DNA of 64,000 nt from Thereva unica. Its lineage: Eukaryota > Arthropoda > Insecta > Diptera > Therevidae. This document shows positions 17,426 through 27,940 of this stretch, piece after piece (positions within the stretch are counted from its first letter, which is position 1; the number at the start of each line of letters is the position of its first letter). The stretch spans positions 96,026,070 through 96,090,069 of the forward strand of contig OX465282.1 in the NCBI GenBank assembly GCA_949987705.1. The letters are read 5' to 3'. A model generated the notes under the pieces. That model ran no database searches, was not told where the DNA came from, and saw nothing but the letters and a program-made list of their open reading frames with translations. Position numbers and translations under genes: made by a program.

Positions 17426-20400
17426 CCGACGTGGAAGGTACATATGTGGCCTTATTCTTTGGTCGTACGCTAACTTAGATTTTTGTTTACTGGCTAAAAG
17501 GTTCTGCCGGGCTATGGAGTAGGTGCGTTGTAACTTGTATTTTAGTAAATGGTAATAGCTTTCGTGGTTATACACTGGATCTGGATCCCTTTTTAGGTTG
17601 GAAGGAACGTCGGGTGAAAATCCGTATAGGCAGTCCATGGGCGTAAGTTTCGTGCCATCATGGACGCTGGTATTGTAAACAAATGCCGCTGTGCGTAAGT
17701 ACTGGTCCCATGATTTGGGATTTTGGTCCGTAATACTACGCAAATATTCTACGATCGGTCGATGGGCTCTCTCCAGGGCTCCGTTCGACTGAGGGTGGTA
17801 GGCCGATGTTTGTAACTTCTTAATTATAAGCAGTTTGCATAGTCCTTTAAATAGGTCGCTAAGGAAATTAGTGCCTTGGTCTGTCACTATTTGTTTCGGG
17901 ATACCGTAGCGTGTGATTATTTGGTCGAAGACGATTCGGGCTACGGTATCGGCCTCTGCATTCGGCATAGCGTAACAGTCGACTAACTTCGTTAGATTAT
18001 CCTGGAATGTTAAGATATACAGGTTACCCGTGTACGTGGTTTCCAAAGGCCCTACAATATCCAGGTAAACTTTGTCAAACGGTCTCTCGGCTATGTCAGT
18101 GATCACCATCGGCATCTTAATGAGCGGTGTCGCCTTCATTGTCTGACACTTTTTGCATTTCTTTATATACCTTCGAATGTCCGCTAGCATACCTCGCCAC
18201 CAGTATTTCTTCCGGATCCTTCCGTACGTTTTAATAACGCCTTGATGACCGCCAAAGGGGGAGTCATGATAGTCTTTTAGGATCGTTGAAATCTCCTCAG
18301 GATTATTTATTACCTCTATCCTGCGCTTAGAGGGAGGTTCCGTTTCTTGGTTTTCTGATGGTGGCCTTTCAGCTTGGCCCGACTGGGTCTGTGGTGAGGC
18401 TGATTGTGGCGTGTCGCCGACTGGTGGTTGTGGACTTACATGACTTGTGTCGCCTTGTGTCTCAACAAAGTAGTTTATATCGGGCTCTTCGGTTGCCCCT
18501 TTAAAATCTGTGAGTGCTGGAGTTCCGAGTTCTTTCGCTCGGCTCCGTGTGACGGCGTTGCATTTCATGTGATCGCTTAAGTGACTTTGGGTTGGGTTGT
18601 CCATGGGTGCATGGACGACAGCTTCTACCATGAAAGTATGATTGTTTGTGTTGTCAGCCTCCTGTGGGATGCGGCTGAGGGCATCGGCGTTGGTATTATA
18701 TTTACCAGGCTTATACTCGATTTTATAATCGAACTCCGAAAGCTTATGGTGAAAGCGTACTAGGCGAGTCGTAGGGTCCTTCACATTAAAGACTCCTTTT
18801 AGCGGTTTGTGGTCGGTGTAGACTGTAAATTTGCGTCCTTGCAGGTAGCACCGAAAATTTTTTACTGCCCATACAATAGCCAGTAACTCCTTTTCTATGG
18901 TTGAGTAATTTCGTTCGGCCTTGTTTAAAGTCCGGCTGGCGTAAGCTATGGGTTGGTCTTTTCCTACCTCGCCTTGTGAGAGGATAGCCCCTATAGCTTC
19001 ACCGCTGGCATCCGTTGTGAGGTTAAATGGTTTTGTAAAATCTGGGTACACCAGCAAGGGGGGTGCGACTAATGAGGCCTTTATACTTTCAAACGCTTCC
19101 TGGCATGAGTCAGTCCAGGAAAATTTTGCTCCCTTTTTAAGAAGATTGGTTATGGGGCGCACCGTTTTCGAAAAACCCGGTATAAACTTCCGGTAATAAT
19201 TGGCTAGCCCTAGGAAAGATTGTACTTGCCGTACCGTGCGGGGCCTGGGGAATTCTTGGACACATGTCGTTTGACTTGGGTCTAAAGGGGCCCCTTTTTC
19301 GGAGCAAATGTGCCCTAAGTATACGACCTCCTTTCTTAAGAACTGACATTTCTCGACCTGTAATTTGAGGTTGTGCTCGCGCAGCTTGTCAAACACTTTT
19401 CTCAGTTTCTGATTATGATCTACGAGGTTCTTGCCGTAGATGACTATGTCGTCCAGGTATACAAAGCATTCTAGTCCTTGTAGGCCTGTGAGGACATAGT
19501 TCATTAACCTCTGAAAAGTCGCAGGAGCTCCTTTGAGCCCAAATGGCATTCGCTTAAATTCATAATGTCCGTAATTAGTGCTGAATGCGGTTTTGGCTCG
19601 ATCCTTGGGGTCGACCAGGACCTGATGATAGCCGCTGGCTAGATCGAGAGTAGGGAAATAGCGAGAATGACCTAACTGGTCTAAGATATCCTCAATACGG
19701 GGTAGGGGGTAGGCGTCGCCGATCGTTTTTTCATTCAATTTACGGAAGTCGACGACGACCCGCCACCTTTTTTCATTATCAGGACCCGCTTTTTTGGGAA
19801 CTAGTAGTAAGGGGGAGTTCCACGGGCTTTTGCTGGGCTGGACGATGTCATTTTCCAGCATTTCCTTCATTTGTTCATTTATAATTTGCCTCTGAGACTC
19901 TGGCAGCCTATACATCTTCTGATTTACAGGGGCTTGGTCCTGCATCAGGGGAATTTCGTGACTTATCGCGGTAGTATAGGTGAGTAGGTCCCCTTTCAGA
20001 TGGAAAATATCGTTATATTCATGACATAGTTCCATGATTGATTCTTTCTCTTCAGCACTTAGGCTGCTGTCCAAGTTTAGCTCTTCCTGGAGTTTTTCTA
20101 GGCGGTCAGGACATTCGGTATGACCCTGAATTTCGCTGCCTGCAGGTGCGTGCTGTATATAATGGACCCAGGATACTTTCTCGTTCTTTTTATTCTTAGT
20201 TGCTCGCCCGTTTAGTTTTTTTGGCTTTGCCGGAGGCGAGTTTTTAGTATGTGCTAACTTAGGATTCTGGTTCGAGGACGTGATAGTCCCTTTTGGTGTT
20301 CCACCGTGGTTCCATATGTTTACCAGGTGGTTTAATATGAATACCGCTACGGTGGTCAGAAATGCCATTATTGCCTTGTGGGAAGGCCTTTTAGGTTCGT

Positions 20401-21385
20401 TATTATTCAGGTCCTTGGGTGGATGAGACCTCTCAGGTGTTGGGAAGATTACCTTCTCTATTGGGGTTATTTGAAAATTGTGGGCTGGGATCAGTTTTAG
20501 ATCAAGTTTGTTAAGCTCAATCGGGGAGTTGGTGCTATTCAGTATACCTACTGCGACGTTATCTAAGCCCATGGGTAGAATTCCGTTAGATAGGAAGACT
20601 CCGCCGTCTATTTCTTGCGAGAAACAGACCATCTCCTCTTGTAGCCTTAACGGGATCATGACTAGCTTTTGGGTACGTGCTGGCACGCATTGTGGCGTTT
20701 CTAGTTCCACGGTTTTCTGCAATGGTGGAGTTTGGCGTTCTTCGGTTGTCAGCGTGGTTGAGCAGTAAGTATCCTTAATAGGGATCTTGGAGGCACTGTG
20801 GTTAGCGCACGTAGTCTCTATTGAAGCTTTCCCTGAAGAATGGTTCTCATCGACTGTCCCCTTTAGTTTTGGCTGCTCGTTGACAGTTAGGGGGACGCTG
20901 AACGCTGTGGGGTTGGTTTCCGTACATGGAAATTCCAACCGTTTGTTTGGTCCTTCCACATTGCAGTTTTTGGAGATAAAATCGTAACCTAACAATCCAT
21001 CGTTTAAGAAGTCCGGCGTGTCGGGTACTACCTGAAAAGTGTTGGGTATTTTGGTTTGGAGGGGGAAATTTCCTTCACAGCTTCCTATTGTTTTGGTGGT
21101 TCCGCATGGCGTCTGCAACGTGCATCTTTTGTTTTTGTCCACATTTGTCCCTTTACGCAGTTTGTTCTTTTTTATTATACTTACCTCGGCACCCGAGTCC
21201 ACTAGTAATTGTACCCTGCCGTCGCGACTAATATCTAAAGGTAGCGTTACAAGTGGAATTCGGGCCTTGGGGTGCCGAGTTTTCCCCTTTTTATTTTTAC
21301 CTACTATTGTCGAGTTGGGGAGTTCTGACCCGACTGCTGGGCGTTTCCCGAATTTTGGGACTCCCACTTCATCCTTTGATGACAT
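17423..21385 (-). CDS. pol: Errantivirus Pol polyprotein, unit 2
   Basis: The 1,320-residue protein is identical to unit 1, with the protease DSG, RT YLDD, RNase H TDASG and integrase zinc and DDE residues all present. It is entered from gag at the GGGAAAC site at 21343-21349. Confidence 0.92.
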   Translation of the reverse strand: MSSKDEVGVPKFGKRPAVGSELPNSTIVGKNKKGKTRHPKARIPLVTLPLDISRDGRVQLLVDSGAEVSIIKKNKLRKGTNVDKNKRCTLQTPCGTTKTIGSCEGNFPLQTKIPNTFQVVPDTPDFLNDGLLGYDFISKNCNVEGPNKRLEFPCTETNPTAFSVPLTVNEQPKLKGTVDENHSSGKASIETTCANHSASKIPIKDTYCSTTLTTEERQTPPLQKTVELETPQCVPARTQKLVMIPLRLQEEMVCFSQEIDGGVFLSNGILPMGLDNVAVGILNSTNSPIELNKLDLKLIPAHNFQITPIEKVIFPTPERSHPPKDLNNNEPKRPSHKAIMAFLTTVAVFILNHLVNIWNHGGTPKGTITSSNQNPKLAHTKNSPPAKPKKLNGRATKNKKNEKVSWVHYIQHAPAGSEIQGHTECPDRLEKLQEELNLDSSLSAEEKESIMELCHEYNDIFHLKGDLLTYTTAISHEIPLMQDQAPVNQKMYRLPESQRQIINEQMKEMLENDIVQPSKSPWNSPLLLVPKKAGPDNEKRWRVVVDFRKLNEKTIGDAYPLPRIEDILDQLGHSRYFPTLDLASGYHQVLVDPKDRAKTAFSTNYGHYEFKRMPFGLKGAPATFQRLMNYVLTGLQGLECFVYLDDIVIYGKNLVDHNQKLRKVFDKLREHNLKLQVEKCQFLRKEVVYLGHICSEKGAPLDPSQTTCVQEFPRPRTVRQVQSFLGLANYYRKFIPGFSKTVRPITNLLKKGAKFSWTDSCQEAFESIKASLVAPPLLVYPDFTKPFNLTTDASGEAIGAILSQGEVGKDQPIAYASRTLNKAERNYSTIEKELLAIVWAVKNFRCYLQGRKFTVYTDHKPLKGVFNVKDPTTRLVRFHHKLSEFDYKIEYKPGKYNTNADALSRIPQEADNTNNHTFMVEAVVHAPMDNPTQSHLSDHMKCNAVTRSRAKELGTPALTDFKGATEEPDINYFVETQGDTSHVSPQPPVGDTPQSASPQTQSGQAERPPSENQETEPPSKRRIEVINNPEEISTILKDYHDSPFGGHQGVIKTYGRIRKKYWWRGMLADIRRYIKKCKKCQTMKATPLIKMPMVITDIAERPFDKVYLDIVGPLETTYTGNLYILTFQDNLTKLVDCYAMPNAEADTVARIVFDQIITRYGIPKQIVTDQGTNFLSDLFKGLCKLLIIKKLQTSAYHPQSNGALERAHRPIVEYLRSITDQNPKSWDQYLRTAAFVYNTSVHDGTKLTPMDCLYGFSPDVPSNLKRDPDPVYNHESYYHLLKYKLQRTYSIARQNLLASKQKSKLAYDQRIRPHMYLPRR

Positions 21386-22653
21386 TCGCTCACCGTGTGG
21401 CCCCGTCTGTTACAGAAGTCACATTTTTGGGTGAAGTTATATACTCGGCGCGTGCTAGAGTTGTTGGAAGCCTGGTTTTCTTCATTTCTTTGGGGAGTAT
21501 TTCTAGAATGAGGGTTCGGGTGCTGGGTGTTATTCGGGGGCGGCGTATATCTGTTACTGGGGCGTTGTATATATTGATTACTGTTTCTCAGTCGCCGACA
21601 GTCCCGAATATCGTGATTATATTCCTGGCAGTGAGTACAGAAAGGGGTATTTTTTCGCGTTAGGCACTCGCTATAAGTATGTCCCTTCCTGCGGCAGAAA
21701 TTGCAGATCACAGCCGCTGTTGTCGTCCTTGGTCTGTTGGGTGGCATGTTTTGTGGTTGGTGCCAGCCTTTAGGGGGCGATTGTGTGCCCTGTGGGTAAC
21801 TCGTGACCATTGGAGTCGGTTTATCATAAGTGGGCGTTTGTGTTGGTGTGTTCCAGCCAGGTGGATATACGGTGGACCCACTGTTTCTGTTCGGAAGTTG
21901 GGTTATCGTATTATATACCCCATACTGAGGCGTGGGGTTGGCGGCTGGCGGTGAGAGGTTTGTGGTATTTTGTGGCGGGTAATATGCGGCATTCTGAACC
22001 GGATTGATTGTGGGGTTTTGGTTACTCAGGGGCGTGATGTCAGGGTATATGGTAGCAGTGGCACTGGGCTGTAGGTTTAGGACAGTTTGTTGTAGGCGCT
22101 CCATGTCTAGAGCCTTTTGAACTAGGTTGTCCAGGGTTTCTTCTCCTACGGTTAGGAGGTACTGACAGAGGTGGGGGTTGGTGACCCCACTCCGTAAGGC
22201 ATTTTTGGCAAAGTCTTCCAACTGAGCTTGAACTGCTGGTGCTGCTAATGCACCATATTTGGTGTATGCTGCTTCCTTACAAACTTGCAGCATTCCTTTG
22301 ATTCTGGCCGTGAAGGCAATAAGGGTCTCCAAGGGGTATTGCCTGGTGGTGATCAATTTATTGACCACCTCCTGGTAAGTTTCTCGCGGTAAATACGTCT
22401 GATTTAACAGTTTTTCGGCGTCCTCAAAGGTTGCCGGCTGTGTAGACGCTATGAGTTGGTACGCCTCGCCGCGTAACCTGGTAGGGTATATTTGGAGGAA
22501 CGCAGGTTTATCCTGTTCACTGAGACACTGGATGGCCCTTTTGCAGCAACCTATAAAGGTTTGTAGCTCGATAACTACATTGGGGGACTGTCCACCAGAG
22601 AATATAGGGACTAACTCCGAGGTTAGCCTTGCTACTCTGGTGAAATCCGCCAT
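21304..22653 (-). CDS. gag: Errantivirus Gag, unit 2
   Basis: It is identical to the unit 1 Gag, with three CCHC zinc knuckles and the start at MADFTRVARL. Confidence 0.9.
   Translation of the reverse strand: MADFTRVARLTSELVPIFSGGQSPNVVIELQTFIGCCKRAIQCLSEQDKPAFLQIYPTRLRGEAYQLIASTQPATFEDAEKLLNQTYLPRETYQEVVNKLITTRQYPLETLIAFTARIKGMLQVCKEAAYTKYGALAAPAVQAQLEDFAKNALRSGVTNPHLCQYLLTVGEETLDNLVQKALDMERLQQTVLNLQPSATATIYPDITPLSNQNPTINPVQNAAYYPPQNTTNLSPPAANPTPQYGVYNTITQLPNRNSGSTVYPPGWNTPTQTPTYDKPTPMVTSYPQGTQSPPKGWHQPQNMPPNRPRTTTAAVICNFCRRKGHTYSECLTRKNTPFCTHCQEYNHDIRDCRRLRNSNQYIQRPSNRYTPPPNNTQHPNPHSRNTPQRNEENQASNNSSTRRVYNFTQKCDFCNRRGHTVSECHQRMKWESQNSGNAQQSGQNSPTRQ
21343..21349 (-). promoter_or_regulatory. 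Minus-one frameshift site GGGAAAC, unit 2
   Basis: It has the same heptamer and gag phasing as unit 1. Confidence 0.85.
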
Positions 22654-22771
22654 ATTTAAAAATTTATTGTACTTGGGTTCGTGATCGTCTAGTATCAGCT
22701 CCTGGTCGGAGTCTGAGAGAGATACGCTCACCCAATTTAGCAATACCTCACCCCCACTACTTTCTAGGACA

Positions 22772-23266
22772 CTACCTGGTGAATCTTCTTCTTTTGAACT
22801 TTGGTTGTGGTTTATATTTTTTACTCTCTAATGATTCAAGGCTTGGGAACCCCTTAAAATTCTTGATCTCTTGGGCGAATCTTGTAGTCGCTTCCTGGAA
22901 TTTACTTATTTGGGCGAGTCTTTGCTCGCGACTTTTTTTTAATTCACGGTCAAGCCCTTCGCATTGAAAGATCGAGAATTTCTGGTCTTCCCTTGCCTTA
23001 CTATACAATTGCTTCAAATAATTTTGCAAACTTACTTGGCTAATTTCGGGTAAGAGTCTTCCGCTTCGGAGTCTTCTTGGTGATAAGGGGGTGTTGATTG
23101 ATGTAGGGGTAGCAAGCGCTGCACATAGATGGTGTGAAGTCGTTGGTACTGCAAATGGCGTTGAGGTGGCTGAAGATCCGTCTTGTCTAACAGCTGGTGA
23201 TTCGGGGTCGCTGGTTATTTCGTCCTGCTGTTGGTTTTGGTCCTGATGTGGATTAGTGGACATCAA
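22772..23266 (-). CDS. Upstream ORF of 164 residues, unit 2
   Basis: It is identical to the unit 1 upstream ORF, again overlapping the open gag frame one base out of phase. Confidence 0.6.
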   Translation of the reverse strand: MMSTNPHQDQNQQQDEITSDPESPAVRQDGSSATSTPFAVPTTSHHLCAALATPTSINTPLSPRRLRSGRLLPEISQVSLQNYLKQLYSKAREDQKFSIFQCEGLDRELKKSREQRLAQISKFQEATTRFAQEIKNFKGFPSLESLESKKYKPQPKFKRRRFTR

Positions 23267-23498
23267 TTATGGGCAGGGATGAAGCCCGCGAAAGTCCCAC
23301 GAAGATACTAATTGGGGGGTGTGTGCGTGTCCACCTGGAACAGAGGCACTTTTGAAGTACACCCCCGAGCGATGGTTCTTGTAGGATCTGAGACGTTAGC
23401 GACAGTTAACTTGGCTCCCAGAAGCCCGGCTCGGCTTTGGGTTTAAGGGTGTTGGTGCCGTACCCAGCACTTGTTAACTTTTCTCTAAACTAACCCAG

Positions 23499-23516
23499 AT
23501 CCTACCAGCTGCGCCA
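23499..23516 (-). other. tRNA primer-binding site, unit 2
   Basis: It is the same 18-nt site as unit 1, one base inside LTR 3. This is the site that would serve an RNA started in the true 5' LTR. Confidence 0.8.
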
Positions 23517-23517
23517 G

Positions 23518-24441
23518 TGTAATATATTTTGTTCTTTATATATATTTATTTGAGTATAACTTGCATGAGGACGTTCATCGGGTATTATGGTTTATTTAGT
23601 TTCTCCGGAATCCAACAATTTTTGCAATATGGTTTTCACAATGTTTATATTCTCTGTCGAATTTTTTAATAAAACTCCACAATTCTTTTCTTCAATTTAT
23701 AATTTATCCACAATACTTTTCTTCAATTTATAAAACCAGTCCACAATTCTTTTCTTCAATTTATAAAACTAATCCACAATTCTTTTCTTCAATTTATAAT
23801 TTATAGGAAAATCCCGAACACCGCCGCCCGTTGTAACCGCCACGTTCAAAAATAGCACCTTTCCGGTTCGCGATTAAAAACCAACTCTGAGTTTTCCAGA
23901 AAAATTACTTTTTCTTACAAACTCAAAAACTCGCCATTTTCACAAAATCGCTCTCCATTCAAGAAAAACTGCGGATTTGGCAGTTCTCACGGGCGACTTT
24001 GACCTTCAATTTATTTAATTTTTGTTCGCACGTTAAGTGCCTATTTAGCGTTTCTCACACCTGAAGCGAGCGCGCAAATTATCTTATCAGACAAAAGGAG
24101 TCATATTACCGGCACCGATTCGTCGTTCCCGTGTAGGGAAAATGTGCATGGTTGTAATAAACCGGTGCAATATGAGTTTTGGGATTTAATTTAAGTTTTG
24201 GACGTTTAATTTATTAAACTTGAACTTTTTGTTGGACCTTGAAAATGTTTGAGGAACGTGATTTTATTATTTAGGATTTGGGTTTTTTTTTAAATCTAAT
24301 TTATTTTCCTTAGACTTTCTGCTCAACCTTGAAAATGGTTGAACAATGGGAAATGTACTTAGTTAGGCACAAAGGGCTAATTTTGGCTTTTATACATATT
24401 TCCTTTATTGTAGTTTTTCGGCCTATTTTCAATACATAACA
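23518..24441 (-). repeat. LTR 3 (5' LTR of the whole insertion)
   Basis: The 924-bp LTR has the same two diagnostic bases as LTR 2. The flanking TAGT at 24442-24445 matches the left flank at 3722-3725. Confidence 0.92.
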
Positions 24442-24445
24442 TAGT

Positions 24446-24734
24446 TGTTGTTTCGGGGGCGCACGTCAACTAGGGCCTTGGATTGGTTTTCCACACTTCT
24501 TCAGGTGTTTATTCCACTTTTCCTGCGCGGTGAAACCTGCGTATCCCAAGAACAAGACAATTGCAGAGAACATGTTCTTCGATTTATACCTGGCAGCAGC
24601 TGTTTCTGTTTATACCTGACAGCAGCTACTATGTCGGTATCAATTTTGAGCAAGATCTTCTTGTAATATCTTACAGTACGTGTTATGTGAGAAGGCCGGT
24701 TAGTACTCTGAGCTCGGATCTAGTAAGTTCGAGT
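24446..24734. other. Unassigned sequence right of the provirus
   Basis: I see no gene or recognisable repeat here. It continues the target sequence that lies left of 3722. Confidence 0.5.
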
Positions 24735-25160
24735 AGTTTTAGCTTTTTCAAAAAAAAGCTTATACAGAGGCTCTGTCCGTCTGTCCGTCTGTGACCTTCT
24801 TTCATCTCTGAAAGTACTGTCGCTACAGACTTGGACCATATCTCAAATTGTAGCTCTTGATCAAGAGACCTAAAACTGAGAAAATGGTCTGGAAATTCCA
24901 ACCGGAAGTATATTTAACAACAAAAAGGAGATTTCGAATAAAGTACATACATCGGTAGCCTAGAGGTAAGGCACTGGAATGCTACCGCGGGGAACCAAGT
25001 TCAATCCTCGGCCGGCTGTGGTGAAATATATTTCTTTTTACTTCGGTGGAGCATGTTTTGAATCTATCACTAAATTATATTATTTAATAATGATACTCAG
25101 GAGAACATAAACATTTACTTATGTAATTAAAAGTGAAAAAATATCATTTTCTTGATTTTT
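24735..25160 (+). repeat. SINE-like repeat with internal tRNA-like region, copy 1
   Basis: The stretch of about 420 bp closely matches the reverse complement of 43590-44025. It contains a CTGTCCGTCTGTCCGTCTG tract and a region of about 150 bp ending at TGGTCTGGAAATT. A tRNA-like part follows, with a box A-like TAGCCTAGAGG (about 24958) and a box B-like AAGTTCAATCC (about 25003). The RNA polymerase III boxes lie in the middle rather than at the 5' end, which is unusual for a SINE. It could instead be a composite, or a DNA element that captured a SINE. Confidence 0.65.
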
Positions 25161-25165
25161 TATGG

Positions 25166-25245
25166 TCATCCAGTCTGAAGTGTTATTCAACAGAAAGAAT
25201 ACCATGAAAAAGCGTAATTAGTGGCTAGTCTCTAGGCACAACATC
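25166..25245 (-). repeat. Fragment of the LINE A 3' tail
   Basis: It matches the reverse complement of about 35535-35620 (CATCCAGTCTGAAGTGTTAT and the following bases, through the GGCACAACATCC end). It sits directly after the tRNA-like repeat. Confidence 0.7.
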
Positions 25246-26615
25246 CTACTAGTTTTAATAATGTCCTAATTACGCAAATCTTTATCTATGGGCTTAGCTA
25301 AATTGACATACAATTTGACTTGATCGCTTTCATATCATAAAAAATTCATTGTTTTTTACTTGAAAAATAAATTTATCTAAAGTATATGTAGGTCTGCTAA
25401 AGGAACCTTTTCTAAAAAAAAATGTGTGCCAAATATAAAACTTGACTTATCATCAATATTGGATCAACTGAGCCATCTGCAGGACACACCTTCGATTAAA
25501 TAAGAAAAGCAGGAAAAACTCCTTGACACTTAACGTGCTAAAGTTGTACCTTTTTCCTAAATTAATCACATAAGCTGCTGACAGAGATTGTATACCTCAG
25601 ATGGATACTTAATTTGTATGGTGGTAAAGTGATTTAAAAAATCGTGTACAGATTTTGGAACTTGTAATGTAGACAGTAGACGAAATGAAATACAAGGACA
25701 TTTTTTCATGCTAAAAATATGCACAAAACCCACCTACTTTGAGGCTACAAAAAGAACACCATTCCTTAAAACCATTTGATTAAAACAAATCTTTTTGAAA
25801 ACAAAAAACGGGATTCTATGACAGCTGTGTTAGGAGATATATGTTGCTTGCCTTTATCCCAGATTAACGAAGGGTAAATAATTATGTTAGACGTATCTTT
25901 ATGTGGCTCTTTCCTTTCTAAAAAGCGTCATGCCCAGAACCATGACAGTGGAACCATTTACGAGGATATCTCAAAAATTTTATTAAATGGATCCCTCGTA
26001 GGTTGTTGCCCTATTTCACCATTCCCTGGCGGCGTTGCCCATTGAAATATGTCACAATCAGGCCGCAGATGTACATCGCTGACAATGGCTGACAATAGCA
26101 TATTCAAATGTCAAAACATCACGTTTTAGGAGGAACATGTCGCTGATAAACTGAAACGAGGAGCAGGAAACGTCAATACTCCCATTGTGCATTGTTGGTG
26201 GGCATTCAAAGAGAGAACGTGATTAGATCAATATTCGCACAATTTTTTTCCTCCTGAAGAGAGAATATATTTCATAATTCTAAGTATTTTTTTCAATCAT
26301 CAATTTTTTTTACAATAAAAGGATTAAAAGTGGGGGAGGGGGGGTTTAATAGAGAGGATCTTAAGTGTTTTTGGTTCGTGTTGCAGAAAGCGCAAGGACG
26401 AAAAGAGATTTTTGATGTCAAAAGCACTTCCTTCATAGCAGTGCAAATGTGGGTGCTTTTGGCAGCTAAATTGAATTGTGTCCAAGGATATGCGTTCAAG
26501 GACATGTGCGGTATATAGACCATTTGCTAAGTGCTAATCTATTTCATTTGTTTAAATTTTAAATCATTTCAGAATATCCATATGCTGCTTTTAGCATCTC
26601 TGTTTGGTTATTTGG
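25246..26615. other. Non-coding stretch, no gene seen
   Basis: It is AT-rich with stop codons in all frames; only short random ORFs occur. No terminal repeats or family match were recognised. Confidence 0.5.
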
Positions 26616-26945
26616 AACAGGGCCGGCTTTAGGTAGGCTACCTATGTTATTATGTAGTACAAATTGTACAATGAAAGTAAGTACGAGTCGTCGGCCAAAT
26701 TACGAGAAATTTATTAACACAGGAAATATGCTTGTAGTGGTAAGATCAGGTGGCATTAGCAAAAGCAAATGGAAACAGTTTTCATGCTACTTAAGGCCGG
26801 GCAATAGTAGACTTTTCCAGGGCACCTGCAAGGGATATGTTTTAGTACAATGGGCTTCTTCCACGTAGACCCATATTTTACTTGTGGAATTGCGTGTAGG
26901 CCCGGCCATAGCCTAGCGGGGCCTGGGGCTATAATATGATTAGGG
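26616..26945. repeat. Possible hAT-like relic with GC-rich ends
   Basis: It opens with CAGGGCCGGCTTTAGG and ends in a GC-rich stretch (GGCCCGGCCATAGCC, GGGGGCCCCGGGG). Such CAGGGCCGG termini are common in hAT-like elements. No target duplication was confirmed. A related start, CAGGGCCGTCTTTAAGG, occurs at 29481. Confidence 0.3.
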
Positions 26946-27466
26946 GGCCCCGGGGATACAGAATCGGTACTCGATTCTTTACTCATGTGAGTATTTGGCT
27001 TTCGATTCTACTCATATCACTACTCGACATTTTTGATGCACTAGTTCTACTCATATCAATACTTATAAGGGGAAATCGAGTACTGAGTACAATTTTCATT
27101 CAAGGCTCTGAGTTCAAGCTAACTACAAGTTTATCTCAGTTGTAAATCGTTTCTATATCAACATCTCTGTTACACGAAGGTAGATTACAGACAAATAGCT
27201 ATACATACAATTTGGTACGATAAAAGAGGTCTAATTTGCGTTTTGGAATGTAAGCGGGCTGATATATGTAGGTTTGAATTTATATCCCATCACGACTAAG
27301 AATTAGACTCGCCCGTTCTTAGTCTGAAACAGCGTCAAAGCGCCTCCATGGCACCCGAAACAGACACGGTACGACTGGGTAAAAATTCTACATTTCCAAA
27401 TGCAGCCCGCTACAAACACGAACCGAAGAGTCCAAACGAAGTACGGCACACCCACCCATTTTAGAC
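26946..27466. other. Non-coding stretch
   Basis: No gene is seen. A few copies of TACTCATATCA-like words occur near 27005-27065. Confidence 0.4.
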
Positions 27467-27469
27467 TAA

Positions 27470-27624
27470 AGGCCCCCATACACGGTCCAATTGATTGTAC
27501 AGCGAAGTGCGGTTGTACAACCAAAACTATCGATTGTGGGCCGGTCGGCCGATCAAAATACATTGCGCTTATAGGTTTGATGAAAATCTGGTTGTACAGC
27601 CAATTTGACCGTGTATGGGGGCCT
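27470..27624. mobile_element. Small TAA-flanked MITE (PIF/Harbinger-like)
   Basis: The terminal inverted repeats begin AGGCCCCCATACACGGTC and extend imperfectly for about 35 bp. A 3-bp TAA target duplication lies at 27467-27469 and 27625-27627. The 155-bp size, lack of coding and TWA target fit PIF/Harbinger MITEs. Confidence 0.8.
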
Positions 27625-27789
27625 TAAAGGGAGCAAAATAATCGCTTTAAAAATTGAATAGGTTCTCGTTCGATTAAACAGGCCAAGCAGCACTGAACGT
27701 AGTTAGTACTTAGTTGGGGGATCGCTTGATAAGACGACCCTCCCGTTTGGAATGCTCGATTACGACAACATTTGTATCTGTAACAGAGG

Positions 27790-27940
27790 CGTGCATACCT
27801 CTGGCGGGCGCATTTTTATATTTTCATGAGTATAGCGAGTGCGTGCATACCTCTGGCGGGCGCATTTTTAATGTTCCCTGTACGGGAAGCATGGTCATCT
27901 CTGGCTGGCGCATTTTTAGATTTTCATGTCTGAGAACATG
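27790..27940 (+). repeat. Three-copy tandem repeat
   Basis: The motif CATACCTCTGGCGGGCGCAT and its TTTTTA tail recur at about 27795, 27845 and (diverged) 27892, a period of roughly 50 bp. Confidence 0.7.

Larger units (their letters stand above)
3726..24441 (-). mobile_element. Tandem errantivirus (gypsy-type LTR retrovirus): LTR-int-LTR-int-LTR
   Basis: Three 924-bp LTRs (3726-4649, 13622-14545, 23518-24441) bracket two internal regions, giving a repeat unit of 9,896 bp. The outer flanks carry a 4-bp target duplication, TAGT, at 3722-3725 and 24442-24445. No duplication flanks the middle LTR, so this is one insertion later enlarged, not two insertions. All genes are on the minus strand. Their products are identical in the two units, including one shared frame break in pol. 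Gene order and the env gene match insect errantiviruses (gypsy, 17.6 and 297 group). Confidence 0.92.
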
